Assembly: GCA_002786065.1 (NCBI GenBank)
Contig: NHNY01000021.1
Span: forward strand, 310,001 to 374,000
Length of the DNA stretch: 64,000 bases
Direction: 5' to 3'
Source: Microcyclospora pomicola
Lineage: Eukaryota > Ascomycota > Dothideomycetes > Capnodiales
The notes beneath the pieces are model-generated. The model searched no databases, was not told the DNA's origin, and worked only from the letters and a program-made list of their open reading frames with translations. Each line of letters starts with the position of its first letter. Position 1 is the stretch's first letter. Shown piece by piece: positions 1 through 10,396 of the stretch. The position numbers were made by a program, and so were the translations under genes.

Positions 1-112
1 ATATGTGACACCTTCATAATGTACCAACTCCCGGACTTGTTGCTCAACAGCACACCATGACGAATGTCCCACAGTCACCTCAGACCGCCTGTTGACGTCG
101 TTATGGCCAGCA

Positions 113-2827
113 TCAGACGATGTCCCATCTTGCAAGCCTGCACACACCCTCCCCAGCGTTTCTGACAATGCACAGGTTCCTTTCCATATCACCCACGCCT
201 TGCAATCCCAAGACTTTGCTAATCAGAAGACTGCCCACGCCAATACCTTGACCGTCGCTCAGATTGAAATTTCCCGTCGTCACGAAGCCGATCAGATGTT
301 CCACGGTAGGACATGCCAGGTATCGCGTGTCGCCGACCTGGGGCATGGACGCCATGAGCTCCTGAGCGAGAAGGCGCCGGACCTCGTGCGCTGGAGCGTT
401 CTTGGGAAGGCGCTGTGGTGGAGCAGACTTCTTCTGCTGGATCGAGCGGGGTGTACTGGTAGGGAGCAGAGCGAGCCAGGATTTGCGCTCGGAAGGGTCT
501 GAGGGGAGGCTGTAAATACGCGCGCATGTTTGGGGCACGCCGCGGGTGACGAGCGTGAGGCGGACAGTCATGAGACTCAAGGCTGGGGCGACCTTAGGAT
601 TGCCCTGAGCGTGTGATATGTGCCTCTGAACGTAGGCGCTCGCCTGATCTGCAGGGACATATTCGAATGCAGACGAAGTTGTGTCCTTCTTGGCCACTGC
701 AGGGTCATTCGGCGGTGGTGTCGTGCTTTCTGCGGTGACAACGACGCCTGATTCGCCGTTCGTGCTGGCTGGACCATCCCTTAACAGGTCCCAATCACAA
801 GCCCAGCCGACGCCTATCTCGCCCTTTCGCCCTCCGCCTAGATCGACTTTTTCCCAGTTGACCCTTTTGCTCTTGGGTTTGCGCTGCCAAGCGTCCTTTC
901 TGTTATCACGTTCTTTCAGCTCCCACTCCCATCCAGCTTTGGTGCCGGGATAGTCAGCGGGAAACCATGGCTGGCCGCTTTCAAAAGCGAGCTGGCGCAT
1001 CTGGTTGAGCCCTCCTAGGTGTGGCTGCCCTCCACTCGAGAGTGGGTAGTACATAATGCTGTACCATACTGGCTGTACGCATCGCCATGGAAGGAGGACG
1101 ATCCAAGAGCTTTGGCCACGGCGATTCTCCTTCGCGGCTTGCGTGATAGACACGGAAGACACGTACAGAAGAACTGGGATGCTCGGATCTTTCGGCAAAG
1201 TGTCTGGTTCCTGTCCAGGTCTCGCCAACGCTTTCCGACGATTGATAGTCTTCTGACTTGGCAGTGCGGCACCAGCTGCCACTCTAGTCCGTCTGTCGAA
1301 GAGCAAGGGTTGCTGTTGAGTTCTGTCCACCGGCCAAGTACTTAGCAAATAAGTAAGCGCGTCTTGGTCTGACTGCGTTGTTGGCACTTTGATAGTCTGA
1401 GGAGGGTGATGGAGCCGTGGGTCCTGTATACAAAATCCCAGTAACGCATTCGTCGGAAGGGAAGAGGGATTCGTCAGGCCTGCGAGAGACATCCACGTCC
1501 CAGAAACACTCTTTTCGCCTTGCTGATTTGGTAGTATTGGACTGCCTGCGTCAAAGTCCATACTCTCGGGAGGCCTGTTGCCCTCCGGATGTCGACTATC
1601 AGGACCAGGAATTGAAGGCCGTAATGCTCCCAGCAATGCCTCGGTACTGCCGGGACCCACGATTTTGAGACTGCCAATCTCGAATCGTAGATCCTCAACA
1701 CTGACCTGCGGTTTCGCAATCTTAGCGAGCCTGAGGGTCTCTTCCCATACCTGGAAGAACGCAGCAGGCTGTACTCGAAGCATCATTTTCCTCTTACACT
1801 CTACCTCGACATCGTCTTGAGGCATCGCTACGCACCAGATGAACGTCACAGGAGCTATGGCATGATTTGGGCATTCACGCTCGAACATAAATGTTTGTAG
1901 GGTCCTTCGCCCAGATCGCCACTTCTGTCCTCTCTTGCCGGTCAAATGTTGCTCGCCTACTCCCATGCCTCTCAGCATGCTGACCAGACTTTGCTCCGAG
2001 CCTTCAAGTCCTATCGTGGACATGTAACTTGTGTCCCATGCCACACAGCCTCGAACTGTACTTGCTCGATACGTCGGTCGATATGATTTTATGGTGGGCG
2101 ACAGGGGAATACTGAAGCGCCACATGGGCTGCGAGGGAGCAGTCATGTGTGCTCTCTTCGCATGATACATATGGGTAGGCAACCATGACTTGTGGATCTG
2201 TCTTTTCCGGAATTTGGCCTTGACTACAGGAGATTGCGAGAGCACAGCTTTTTTGATCTTGGGAGCACGAGTCTTGATCGTAGCCAGGCTTCCCGCTTGG
2301 TCTCCGGATGCAGCATTCTGGCATGTGTTCGCATGTGGCTTCTCTACTTTGCGCTTGCTGTTCATGGCCCTCAATTTCTTGACAGTGTCCATTCGCAGCC
2401 GCGTACGACTTGATTTCTTCCTTGTTTTAGCGCTCACAGTCGGCGTGTTGTCCTCTACCATCTCCTTCTCCGCCCTTTTGCGTAACCGCTTCGGCACCTT
2501 CTTGGCATTGTGACTTGCAGTGCGACGTCTCAATGCTTTGGGTACTTGTTGGAATGCGCGCGAGTTGAGCGCCGTCTTTGAGCGAGTGAGGCCATCCTCC
2601 AGCGCACGAATTTCATGTTCGCGAGCCTTCACGAACTGGTCGACGTCCAGCTCGCCATTCTTGAAAGCCTTGCTAGAGGTCTGGGTGCTCAGGGCACGAG
2701 CATCGCGCCGCTTGTTCGCAAAGTTGGGTCGTTGAGAGGTTTTGGGTCTTTTGTTGGACGTCGAAGATTTAGCTGTCGGCGCCTCCTTGCGTTTCTTTGA
2801 CGGTGGGAGTGGTTGATCCTGCGCCAT
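113..2827 (-). CDS. POP1: POP1, protein subunit of RNase P and RNase MRP
   Basis: Single-exon gene of 904 aa starting at an ATG at 2827. It encodes the large protein subunit shared by nuclear RNase P (tRNA 5' processing) and RNase MRP (rRNA processing). The N-terminal half is strongly basic and carries the Pop1 hallmark RAFQQVPKALRRRTASHN near residues 91-108, followed by a second arginine-rich stretch and a run beginning KSWLPTHMYHAKRAHM near residue 210. A POPLD-like segment (WIVLLPWRCVQPVWYSIMYY and FPADYPG) lies near residues 575-640. The C-terminal module ends with LIGFVTTGNFNLSDGQG and RNLCIVRNAGEG. Length fits fungal Pop1 proteins. It is divergent from FUM1, with 513 bp between the start codons. 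No intron is needed. Identification rests on recalled family motifs. Confidence 0.93.
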   Translation of the reverse strand: MAQDQPLPPSKKRKEAPTAKSSTSNKRPKTSQRPNFANKRRDARALSTQTSSKAFKNGELDVDQFVKAREHEIRALEDGLTRSKTALNSRAFQQVPKALRRRTASHNAKKVPKRLRKRAEKEMVEDNTPTVSAKTRKKSSRTRLRMDTVKKLRAMNSKRKVEKPHANTCQNAASGDQAGSLATIKTRAPKIKKAVLSQSPVVKAKFRKRQIHKSWLPTHMYHAKRAHMTAPSQPMWRFSIPLSPTIKSYRPTYRASTVRGCVAWDTSYMSTIGLEGSEQSLVSMLRGMGVGEQHLTGKRGQKWRSGRRTLQTFMFERECPNHAIAPVTFIWCVAMPQDDVEVECKRKMMLRVQPAAFFQVWEETLRLAKIAKPQVSVEDLRFEIGSLKIVGPGSTEALLGALRPSIPGPDSRHPEGNRPPESMDFDAGSPILPNQQGEKSVSGTWMSLAGLTNPSSLPTNALLGFCIQDPRLHHPPQTIKVPTTQSDQDALTYLLSTWPVDRTQQQPLLFDRRTRVAAGAALPSQKTINRRKALARPGQEPDTLPKDPSIPVLLYVSSVSITQAAKENRRGQSSWIVLLPWRCVQPVWYSIMYYPLSSGGQPHLGGLNQMRQLAFESGQPWFPADYPGTKAGWEWELKERDNRKDAWQRKPKSKRVNWEKVDLGGGRKGEIGVGWACDWDLLRDGPASTNGESGVVVTAESTTPPPNDPAVAKKDTTSSAFEYVPADQASAYVQRHISHAQGNPKVAPALSLMTVRLTLVTRGVPQTCARIYSLPSDPSERKSWLALLPTSTPRSIQQKKSAPPQRLPKNAPAHEVRRLLAQELMASMPQVGDTRYLACPTVEHLIGFVTTGNFNLSDGQGIGVGSLLISKVLGLQGVGDMERNLCIVRNAGEGVCRLARWDIV

Positions 2828-3340
2828 TGAATGAGGACATTGAGACGAGGACGACTACCTTACGTTAGGCTTTGGTGCTTTCTGAGTGGTGTCGCGATCT
2901 CTGCGCGTTGGCATGTGATTGACATTCTGGGAAATTCAAGTCCTGGTACTTTTCCTGCGAAAGTCCTCGAACAACATCATGTGCATGAATTGGGTCTGTC
3001 AGCTCTGTGCCTGCAATGGCACTTGATATAAAATCCATCAGCACGAATTTGACCTCATCATATGAGGTACTGCACATTTACCACGAACTATCTCCAACGA
3101 CGGGTCTCTGGACGATCACTTTCGACAACCAATATGGCAGCGAGATCGGCCAATTCTTGTGGTCGGGAAAGGCAGGAAGCGATTCCATCAACCGGTTGTT
3201 GATTTATTATCCTGGCCCATCATTGCGGCAGTTCATCAATCGTTCTAGTCGGCTCGTCCAATTTACTTCATCCGTTTGGATGGTGAAAACAGAAATTTTG
3301 CTCAATTCCATCACAAACACGCAGAGATCCGGCCGTCAAC
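2828..3340. promoter_or_regulatory. Divergent intergenic region between POP1 and FUM1
   Basis: 513 bp separate the two start codons, so both promoters must lie here. Short overlapping open frames are present but none looks like a gene. No TATA box was identified with confidence. Confidence 0.5.
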
Positions 3341-4997
3341 ATGATGCGAATCGCGGTCCCTCGGGCCAGCCTCCGTTCAGCATGTACCTCCACCACCACC
3401 CGAGCTGTCAAGACCCTCCCCGCTACGGCCTTCCGAAGCTATGGCACTAGAACATCTCACATTGTTCCATACTCCCCGCACACATCCCTTCGCACTTCGT
3501 CAAGAGGTTTTGCAACCACATCATCCAGAATGGCAGCGTCAACGAGAACCGAGAGCGATGCCTTTGGCGAGATCCAGGTCCCGAGTGACAGGTACTGGGG
3601 TGCCCAGACGGAGCGTTCGTTGGAGAACTTCAAGATCAATCAGCCACAGGATCGCATGCCCCCGCCAATCGTGAGGGCTTTCGGTATCCTGAAGGGTGCG
3701 GCAGCGACGGTCAACATGAAATATGGACTCGGTACGGCTTGGACACTCAATAAGCTTGGGTATGAGTAATAGCTAACAATAGTCGATGTCAGACCCAAAA
3801 CTCGGCCAGGCGATCCAGCAAGCTGCCGCAGAGGTGGCTGATCTCAAACTTGTCGACCACTTCCCTCTTGTAGTCTGGCAGACTGGCTCCGGGACACAGT
3901 CCAACATGAACGCGAACGAGGTCATCTCCAACCGTGCTATCGAAATCCTGGGGGGCACCATGGGTTCCAAGAAACCAGTGCACCCGAACGATCACGTCAA
4001 CATGTCTGCCTCCTCGAACGACACCTTCCCGACTGTCATGCACATTGCTGCCGTGCTCGAGCTTGAAGAGAAGCTCATCCCCTCTCTGCAGGCTTTGAAG
4101 GACGCCCTGAAGAAGAAGAGCGAGCAATTCGACAACATCATCAAGATTGGCCGGACACATTTGCAAGATGCCACCCCTCTTACTCTTGGTCAAGAATTCT
4201 CTGGGTACGTCACCCAGCTCGAATACGGCATTGAGCGTGTGCAGTCTGCTCTGCCACGCCTGCGTAACTTGGCTCAAGGGGGAACCGCGGTGGGCACTGG
4301 TCTCAACACCTTTAAAGGCTTCGCGGAAGGTATTGCGAGTGAAGTCAGCAAGATGACCGGCACACACTTCCAGACTGCGCCCAACAAATTCGAGGCTCTC
4401 GCAGCCCACGATGCCATTGTGGAAGCTCATGGCCAGCTCAACACCCTTGCTACTTCACTGTTCAAGATCGCTCAGGACATCCGTTTCCTAGGGTCTGGCC
4501 CTCGCTGTGGTCTCGGCGAACTCAAGCTCCCTGAGAACGAGCCTGGCTCATCTATCATGCCTGGCAAGGTCAACCCCACCCAGTGCGAGAGCATGACTAT
4601 GCTGTGCGCCCAGGTCTTCGGAAACCAAGCTGCGGTCACATTCGCTGGCTCCCAGGGAAACTTTGAGCTGAACGTCTTCAAGCCGGTCATGATCCACAAC
4701 CTGCTTCACTCTGCTCGTCTTCTGACGGACGGTATGACCTCATTCCGTCTACACTTGGTCGAAGGCATGGAAGCCGATGAGGTGAGGATCGCGGCAATCT
4801 TGAAAGAGAGTTTGATGCTTGTCACTTGCCTGAACCCTGTCATTGGATATGATATGGCAAGTAAAGTGGCCAAGAACGCGCACAAGAAAGGCACGAGCTT
4901 GAAGGAGAGCGCGATGGAGCTGAAGGCATTGAGCGAGGAAGACTTTGACAACGCTGTCAGGCCAGAGTTGATGCTTGCTCCCAAGGAGAAGAAATAG
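3341..4997 (+). CDS. FUM1: Fumarate hydratase, class II, mitochondrial
   Basis: Two exons, 3341-3731 and 3793-4997, give 531 aa. The 61-nt intron (GTACGG...GTCAG) splits the Asp codon of MKYGL-DPKLGQ. The enzyme converts fumarate to malate in the TCA cycle. The class II fumarase signature [11 protein letters not shown] is at residues 382-392; [14 protein letters not shown] and [16 protein letters not shown] are other active-site stretches. Residues 1-63 are rich in Arg, Ser and Thr with almost no acidic residues, as expected for a mitochondrial presequence. A second in-frame ATG at 3530 (Met64, [16 protein letters not shown]) sits exactly where the mature conserved region begins, so a cytosolic form could start there. 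Yeast fumarase is known to be dual-located, though by another mechanism. Confidence 0.97.
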
Positions 4998-5430
4998 ATA
5001 ATCATTTGTTTAGCCATGAGCGTAAAGCCTTGCATGTGTACCTATAGAGACCGACTCGATCTAGCATGCAAAATAGTGTACCGCCATTTTCACGTTTACA
5101 TCAACTTACAGTAAGGTGATCATTATACACTTGAGCTTTGGTGAAGCTGGAATTGTGCTTCGAGCTTAGTCAGCGTGGAAGTTCACCTCCGCGGTTTTTG
5201 CGCCGCATGGCACTCGATACAGCAAGCAATTAATTCACGACCCAGGACACGCGACACGGTCGAGCACGTCTTCCACGCAACCTAATTATCACATTGGCGA
5301 AACTCAACCTGCGCGAACGCTATGAGACCATCCTCATGATGGATCTCGAACAATCCTAGGACATCGCATCATCCACTGCAAAGTGAAGTGAACACTACTG
5401 CGTTCGGCTTGCACAGCACTCGTTCGGACC
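4998..5430. other. Intergenic region, FUM1 3' side and RING gene promoter
   Basis: 433 bp between tandem plus-strand genes. No open frame, repeat or RNA gene was recognised. Confidence 0.5.
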
Positions 5431-8400
5431 ATGGCAGGCCCTCTAGACGCCGCCGCGCTGGAGCTGGCCAAGTGAGTATCGTTCCTGCTCTCAACCAAGC
5501 GGCATGATATGCTGATAGAACTATCACAGAGCTTTCGATCATAACAACCTCCCTGCAAAGCTCCGATGCGCAAGCTGCAACAGATTGGCCGTCGATGCTG
5601 TGAAGTTGCCTTGTTGTGATCAGGCCATTTGCGAGCCATGTGAGTATCTCGACGCCCTATGGACCTCGTGCAAGCATTGGCAGGTTGAAGCGGTCTTTGA
5701 AATGCTGACATGCAACAGGCTCGAAAGACTTGTCCGACACATGTCCCGTATGCGAACATTCGCCCATCGTGGCGGAAGAGTGCAAGCCTCATAAGAATCT
5801 GCGCATGACCGTTCGTGCCTTTTTGAAAAGTGAAGAGAAGAAACGTAGCAAGGAGACAACCACACCTGCGACTGTGCAGCCATCGATTGAAGCAAGCGTG
5901 ACTGCAGCGTCTGTCACACCCGCCCCGGCTGTTGTCGACCCACCTGCGAACATCAAGGAAGAGTCTGTACAGGTCGGAGCAAATGGCGAGCAGCCGTTTG
6001 ACGGCATTCACGGCGAGCTGGGTGACGAACAGGTAACAAAGCTTAAGTATAATCCGAAGCCATCATTGTACTGACTGTCTCATAGCTCTCCGCCGATCAA
6101 GAACGCCCAGCGGTCGAGGAAGCCGCGGCCGATGAAGATGATGACGAGGATGAAGACGACATCGTCGTTACCACAGAAAAGGATGCGGATGCCAACCCGG
6201 ACGATGAACCTCAACAACAGCTCACTTTTGATCAAGACAACAACGGTGCCGAACATGACCAATCACAAATGGATGCCCAGCAAAACTTCGGATACGGTCA
6301 GAACCAGCAAGGATTCGGAAACATGAACTTCAACAACATGAACCAGTTCAACCCTATGATGGCCATGCAGAATGGCATGGGTATGCCAGGATTCAATATG
6401 GGTATGCCAAACATGATGGGTGAGTTCCCCCAAAGACGCCGCACAAACAAACACGTCCTGACGCACCGACCAGGCATGCCAGGCATGAACATGGACCCGT
6501 CAATGATGTTCAATGGTGGCTTTGGCGGCATGGGAATGAACGACATGAGCATGATGGGCATGGGCATGGGTATGGGCAATTTCGGGGGAATGCCTGGAAT
6601 GGGCGGCATGGGCGAACCTGGCTTTTTCCACGAACAAGGTGGATATAACAACCATCAGAACTTCGGAAATAATATGCACCAAAACTTCCGTAATGATCGT
6701 GGTTTTGGCCGTCCCTATGGCCGCGGATTTGGTAGGGGTCGTGGCTTCAACGGCTACAACCGTGGGCGCGGTGGGTTCGGCTTCCAACAGCAGCAGAACT
6801 TTGGCCACAACCAGGGATATATGCAGAATGGACCACAACAGCAGCAGAATTTTGCAGCTCAGCGAGCGCAGGCGCATCCCAGCGCCGAGCCAACGACTGA
6901 GCTTAGTGCCGCTCGTGCCTCGCCAAGTTATGAGCCGATGAACAATAAAGATGACTCTGCAAAGGACGCCGGTCTACAACCACACCAAGCCACTGGAGAG
7001 CTTGATGGCAGTGAGGACACTAACGGTGCAGATACCGGCGCTACTAACGAGGCAGGACCGCATGGCCCCGAAGCGCACGATCAGAACGGGACTGCCGGTG
7101 CTGGAGGGGCAGAGGGAGAGGATACCACAGGTGAGCATGCTTCTTCTTATCGTGATCAACAGGGTGCCATGGGCACTGAGACTGTACTTGAAGGTCAAGC
7201 GGCGGCGGCAGTGGGAGATGGTGATAGCGGACTTCAGGCTGGAGCGATCCAGTCGTACACAAGCGATGATATGGGTATGCAACAAGGCGACTATCCGATG
7301 GAGGGACATGGAGTGGGTGGACATAATGGTCAATCGTACGGCGGGCAGTACCAGCAGTACGGATATGGCCAACGGGTCGGCGGTTTCATACGTGGGAGGG
7401 GTGGCTACATGTCAGGTCGAGGCGGATTCGGTTATGGGTCTACTACGGAAGCCAAAGAGCTCACTTCAGCGACTCCCGCGCCTCCAATCAACGCCCCGAC
7501 GGGACCGAAAGCGATGCGCGAAGGCAAGCCCAACACCGGCTTCAACCCCAAACTGGTACAGTTGCAGGCACAGGCACAGGCGCCCCCAACAGCACCATCA
7601 CAGCCCGCAGACAGTCGATCAAGACATTCGAACCGGGATGAGCGGGATCGATCGCCATCTCAGTCGCGATCGCGCTCCAGACACCGGAGCAGCAGACGAC
7701 ACCACCGTTCGGACAGCGAGGGCAGCGAGTCAGAAGAGTCGAGGCAGCGTCGGAAGGATCGCGAACGCCGCAAGCGCAAGGATAGAGACCGGCGCGTTGC
7801 TGAGGACGCGGAACTTGACGACGTAGGTCGCAAAGGTCGGTCCAAGGACGAGTCTGGAGTCGAGGATTCGTCTTCGACTCGTCGACGTCGCGACAAGGAT
7901 GATGAGTATCGCTCATCTCGCTCTCACCGTGATCGCAGCCGTGACCGCGATCGACATAAGCATCGTCATCGGTCTCGTTCGCCTGCTAAAGACAGCTCGA
8001 CGAATGGCGACACAGACAGCAAAGCGCGCCACAGGAGCCGTCGGGATCGGAAATACGACGACGAAGACCAGGAGAACAGCAAACGCGACAGCGACAACCG
8101 GCGCCGCCATTCGCACCGCGATGATGATCGATCCTCACAGCGCGACGGCCGTGACTACCGCGAGAAGACGCGCGCTGTCCTTGAGCAACCGTCGGACGAC
8201 ATCGGCTTCAAGATCAAGGGGTCCAAATCCGCCGCCATCAATCCGGCCGGCATGGGTCCGCCCCGCCGCACAGCATCTGACAAGCGCCGACCGTCCGATG
8301 CCTCGCCAGCCGTGGCCGCTCCAGCAGACCCGTATGCCGCTGAGCGCGAAAAGCGACACGCCGAGCGCGTGCTCAAGGAGCAGCAGCGTCGCCAAGGCTC

Positions 8401-8581
8401 ATCGCTGGGCAAGCGCTCGAGCCGCGAAGACGAAGAGGAATTCGATGCGCCGCGTGGGCCGAAAGGTGATAGTGCTAGTGGCGCGGGTGCCCGTAAGCGC
8501 AAAGACCGGAAGGTCAGCGTACGATATGAAGGTGAAGTGGGCGAAGGGCTGGAGGAGCGGGACTACGGAAGACGGCATTGA
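5431..8581 (+). CDS. RBBP6-like RING finger protein with RGG and SR-rich regions
   Basis: Exons 5431-5471, 5530-5639, 5719-6032 and 6086-8581 give 986 aa, or 968 if a frame-preserving intron at 6420-6473 is also removed. The phases of the first three introns agree. A RING of the C4C4 type spans residues 27-62 (CASC, CC, CEPC, CPVC) and is followed by a KNLRMTVRAFLKSE segment that resembles the region after the RBBP6/Mpe1 RING, which suggests an E3 ubiquitin ligase. After that come an acidic stretch, Met/Gly/Asn-rich and RGG-like repeats (about 6,280-6,800), low-complexity sequence, an Arg/Ser/Asp-rich block (about 7,620-8,170) and a conserved-looking basic C-terminus. This composition fits a nuclear RNA-processing role. 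The DWNN domain and zinc knuckle of Mpe1/RBBP6 were not seen, so this is probably a distinct paralogue. Confidence 0.8.
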
Positions 8582-10269
8582 AATGCCTCCACCATCGTTC
8601 TTCGGGGGAGTGATTCCTTCGACTGCCCCTTTTTCGACCGACGAAGCATTTGCGACCTCTTGCCCCGAGCAAGACATCGATGCCCTTCCTGCTTAGCGCT
8701 CATCGCCTTCAACTGTACTATATTTCACCCCTTCTGCTCTGCGATCGTTCTTCGTCCTTCTCGTGACGGCAACGCTGCGAGCTGTGCGTTAAAAACATCT
8801 CACAACATCCCCACCTGGCCTCAAGCAAGCAGGCTCCGACATGGGCCTTCGACCTGGTCCGTCTGCTGTACAGCCAGAGGAGGAAGAGAGAAAATGCTGC
8901 ATCATCAGCTTACTGCACATAGTGTAAGTCAATGCTGTAGATACTCTGTACCAAATGAAGCTAGAATGAATTGAAGAGTAATTCTCTTCTCTTGACGAAA
9001 GATGAAAGATGGCGTCGTGAGCTTTTGGATGAAGACCTTGGATCTGTTCTCTTCTGTCTCTGTCCTCCATCTTCTGTTCTCTGGGATTCTGGGCTCGTCA
9101 ACTCCGCTGTCAGTCCGTCATATGCCTGTCGCGCCTGTTGGCTTGTTGTCATTGATCTGTTCCTCCCTAGAAAGTCATTGATCTCGGAAGCAGAGAATTG
9201 CACTCAAAGTAAACACAGGAAGACCACGTCGTTGTATGTTACAATACCTCGCCAGTACTCGAGGCTCGATTCAACGAGATCGGACCTGTCAACTTACCGA
9301 CACTAGGAACGTGCTCTACTTGTATCCCGGCAGCACTGATAGCATGAATGACTTATCTGACTCACTGCGAACCTCATTGCGCAATAGATCCATCGCGTTG
9401 CATCGCAGACATGAAGTCAGCTCGACGTGCTCGGATTGACATCGCGCGTCTCTCGTGCTACTGTCATCATGTCCCCAGCCATAGATGGACAAGCCTCAAC
9501 GCAGTGGCTCACCTGCTGCAATGTTCGCCGGACAGCCATGTAACCTTCTGAGGAGCATCGACATGGCATCCTCAGAATGGTCGGCAGGTTTCGCAGCGGT
9601 GGACACGCCGTGAGATCATGATTCAGTTGTCGTGGGTCAACCCATGGTCAGAGGCCGCATGGCCGTGGAGACGTGCTGGATCCGTGTTGACTTCACATAC
9701 AGCGTGCCGATCTCTAAGGCAAGACCCATCTGACTGTGAGAGTGATAGACGAGGAGCAGAGGAGACATCGTCGAGCAGCCGGACGTATATTAAGTAGATA
9801 TACAGATACGGCCCCCACCACGGAAAGATACGTACATATAGACATAGATGTACAAAGATAAACAAAAACGCCTCCAGCACGCAACCTTGATGGAGATGCA
9901 CAACATTCCTCCATTGCGCCATCCGCTACGTTATCTGTTGCGTCGGAGCCCTGGGGATCTTATCTACGACCAAGTGAAGGTGGACACGTGCAAGATTTCC
10001 ACAACCAGGAGGCAGCGCTGGCCGCGATGGAAACGTGCTCGTGCGCGCACGTTTTTTTTTTCTTTCGCGCGGCGTGCCACGTGCGACATGAGCACGACAG
10101 ACGACGGGGTTACGACATGAGAGGCTAGAGAGACGGTATACGGCCATTGGATCAGATGGGCAGTTGGAAGGGGTTTCGACGCTCGAGCGTGACGGGCGTG
10201 CGTGCACGACTGGATCGAGCTCGCAGATGTCGTGCAGCTGTCTAGACCGTGGATGAACGGAGCGCACAC

Positions 10270-10396
10270 CGATAGGACGCGCTGCTCCTGCTTATCTGGT
10301 CGGAGCGACGATGCTGGAGTCGTGGGCGATATCAGATAGTGGACTGGTGGACAGGCAGACTTTGGGATCCGGCCTAGATAGGGAGGCCAGAGATAA
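10270..10396. promoter_or_regulatory. Cluster of GATA-factor (HGATAR) motifs
   Basis: Five matches to HGATAR on either strand occur in 127 bp: CGATAG near 10271, CTTATC at 10291, AGATAG at 10334, AGATAG at 10376 and AGATAA at 10391. About 0.4 would be expected by chance at equal base frequencies. HGATAR is the known AreA recognition sequence and areA-type genes can be autoregulated. The cluster is 3.3-3.5 kb upstream of the areA start, so its target is uncertain. Confidence 0.35.
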
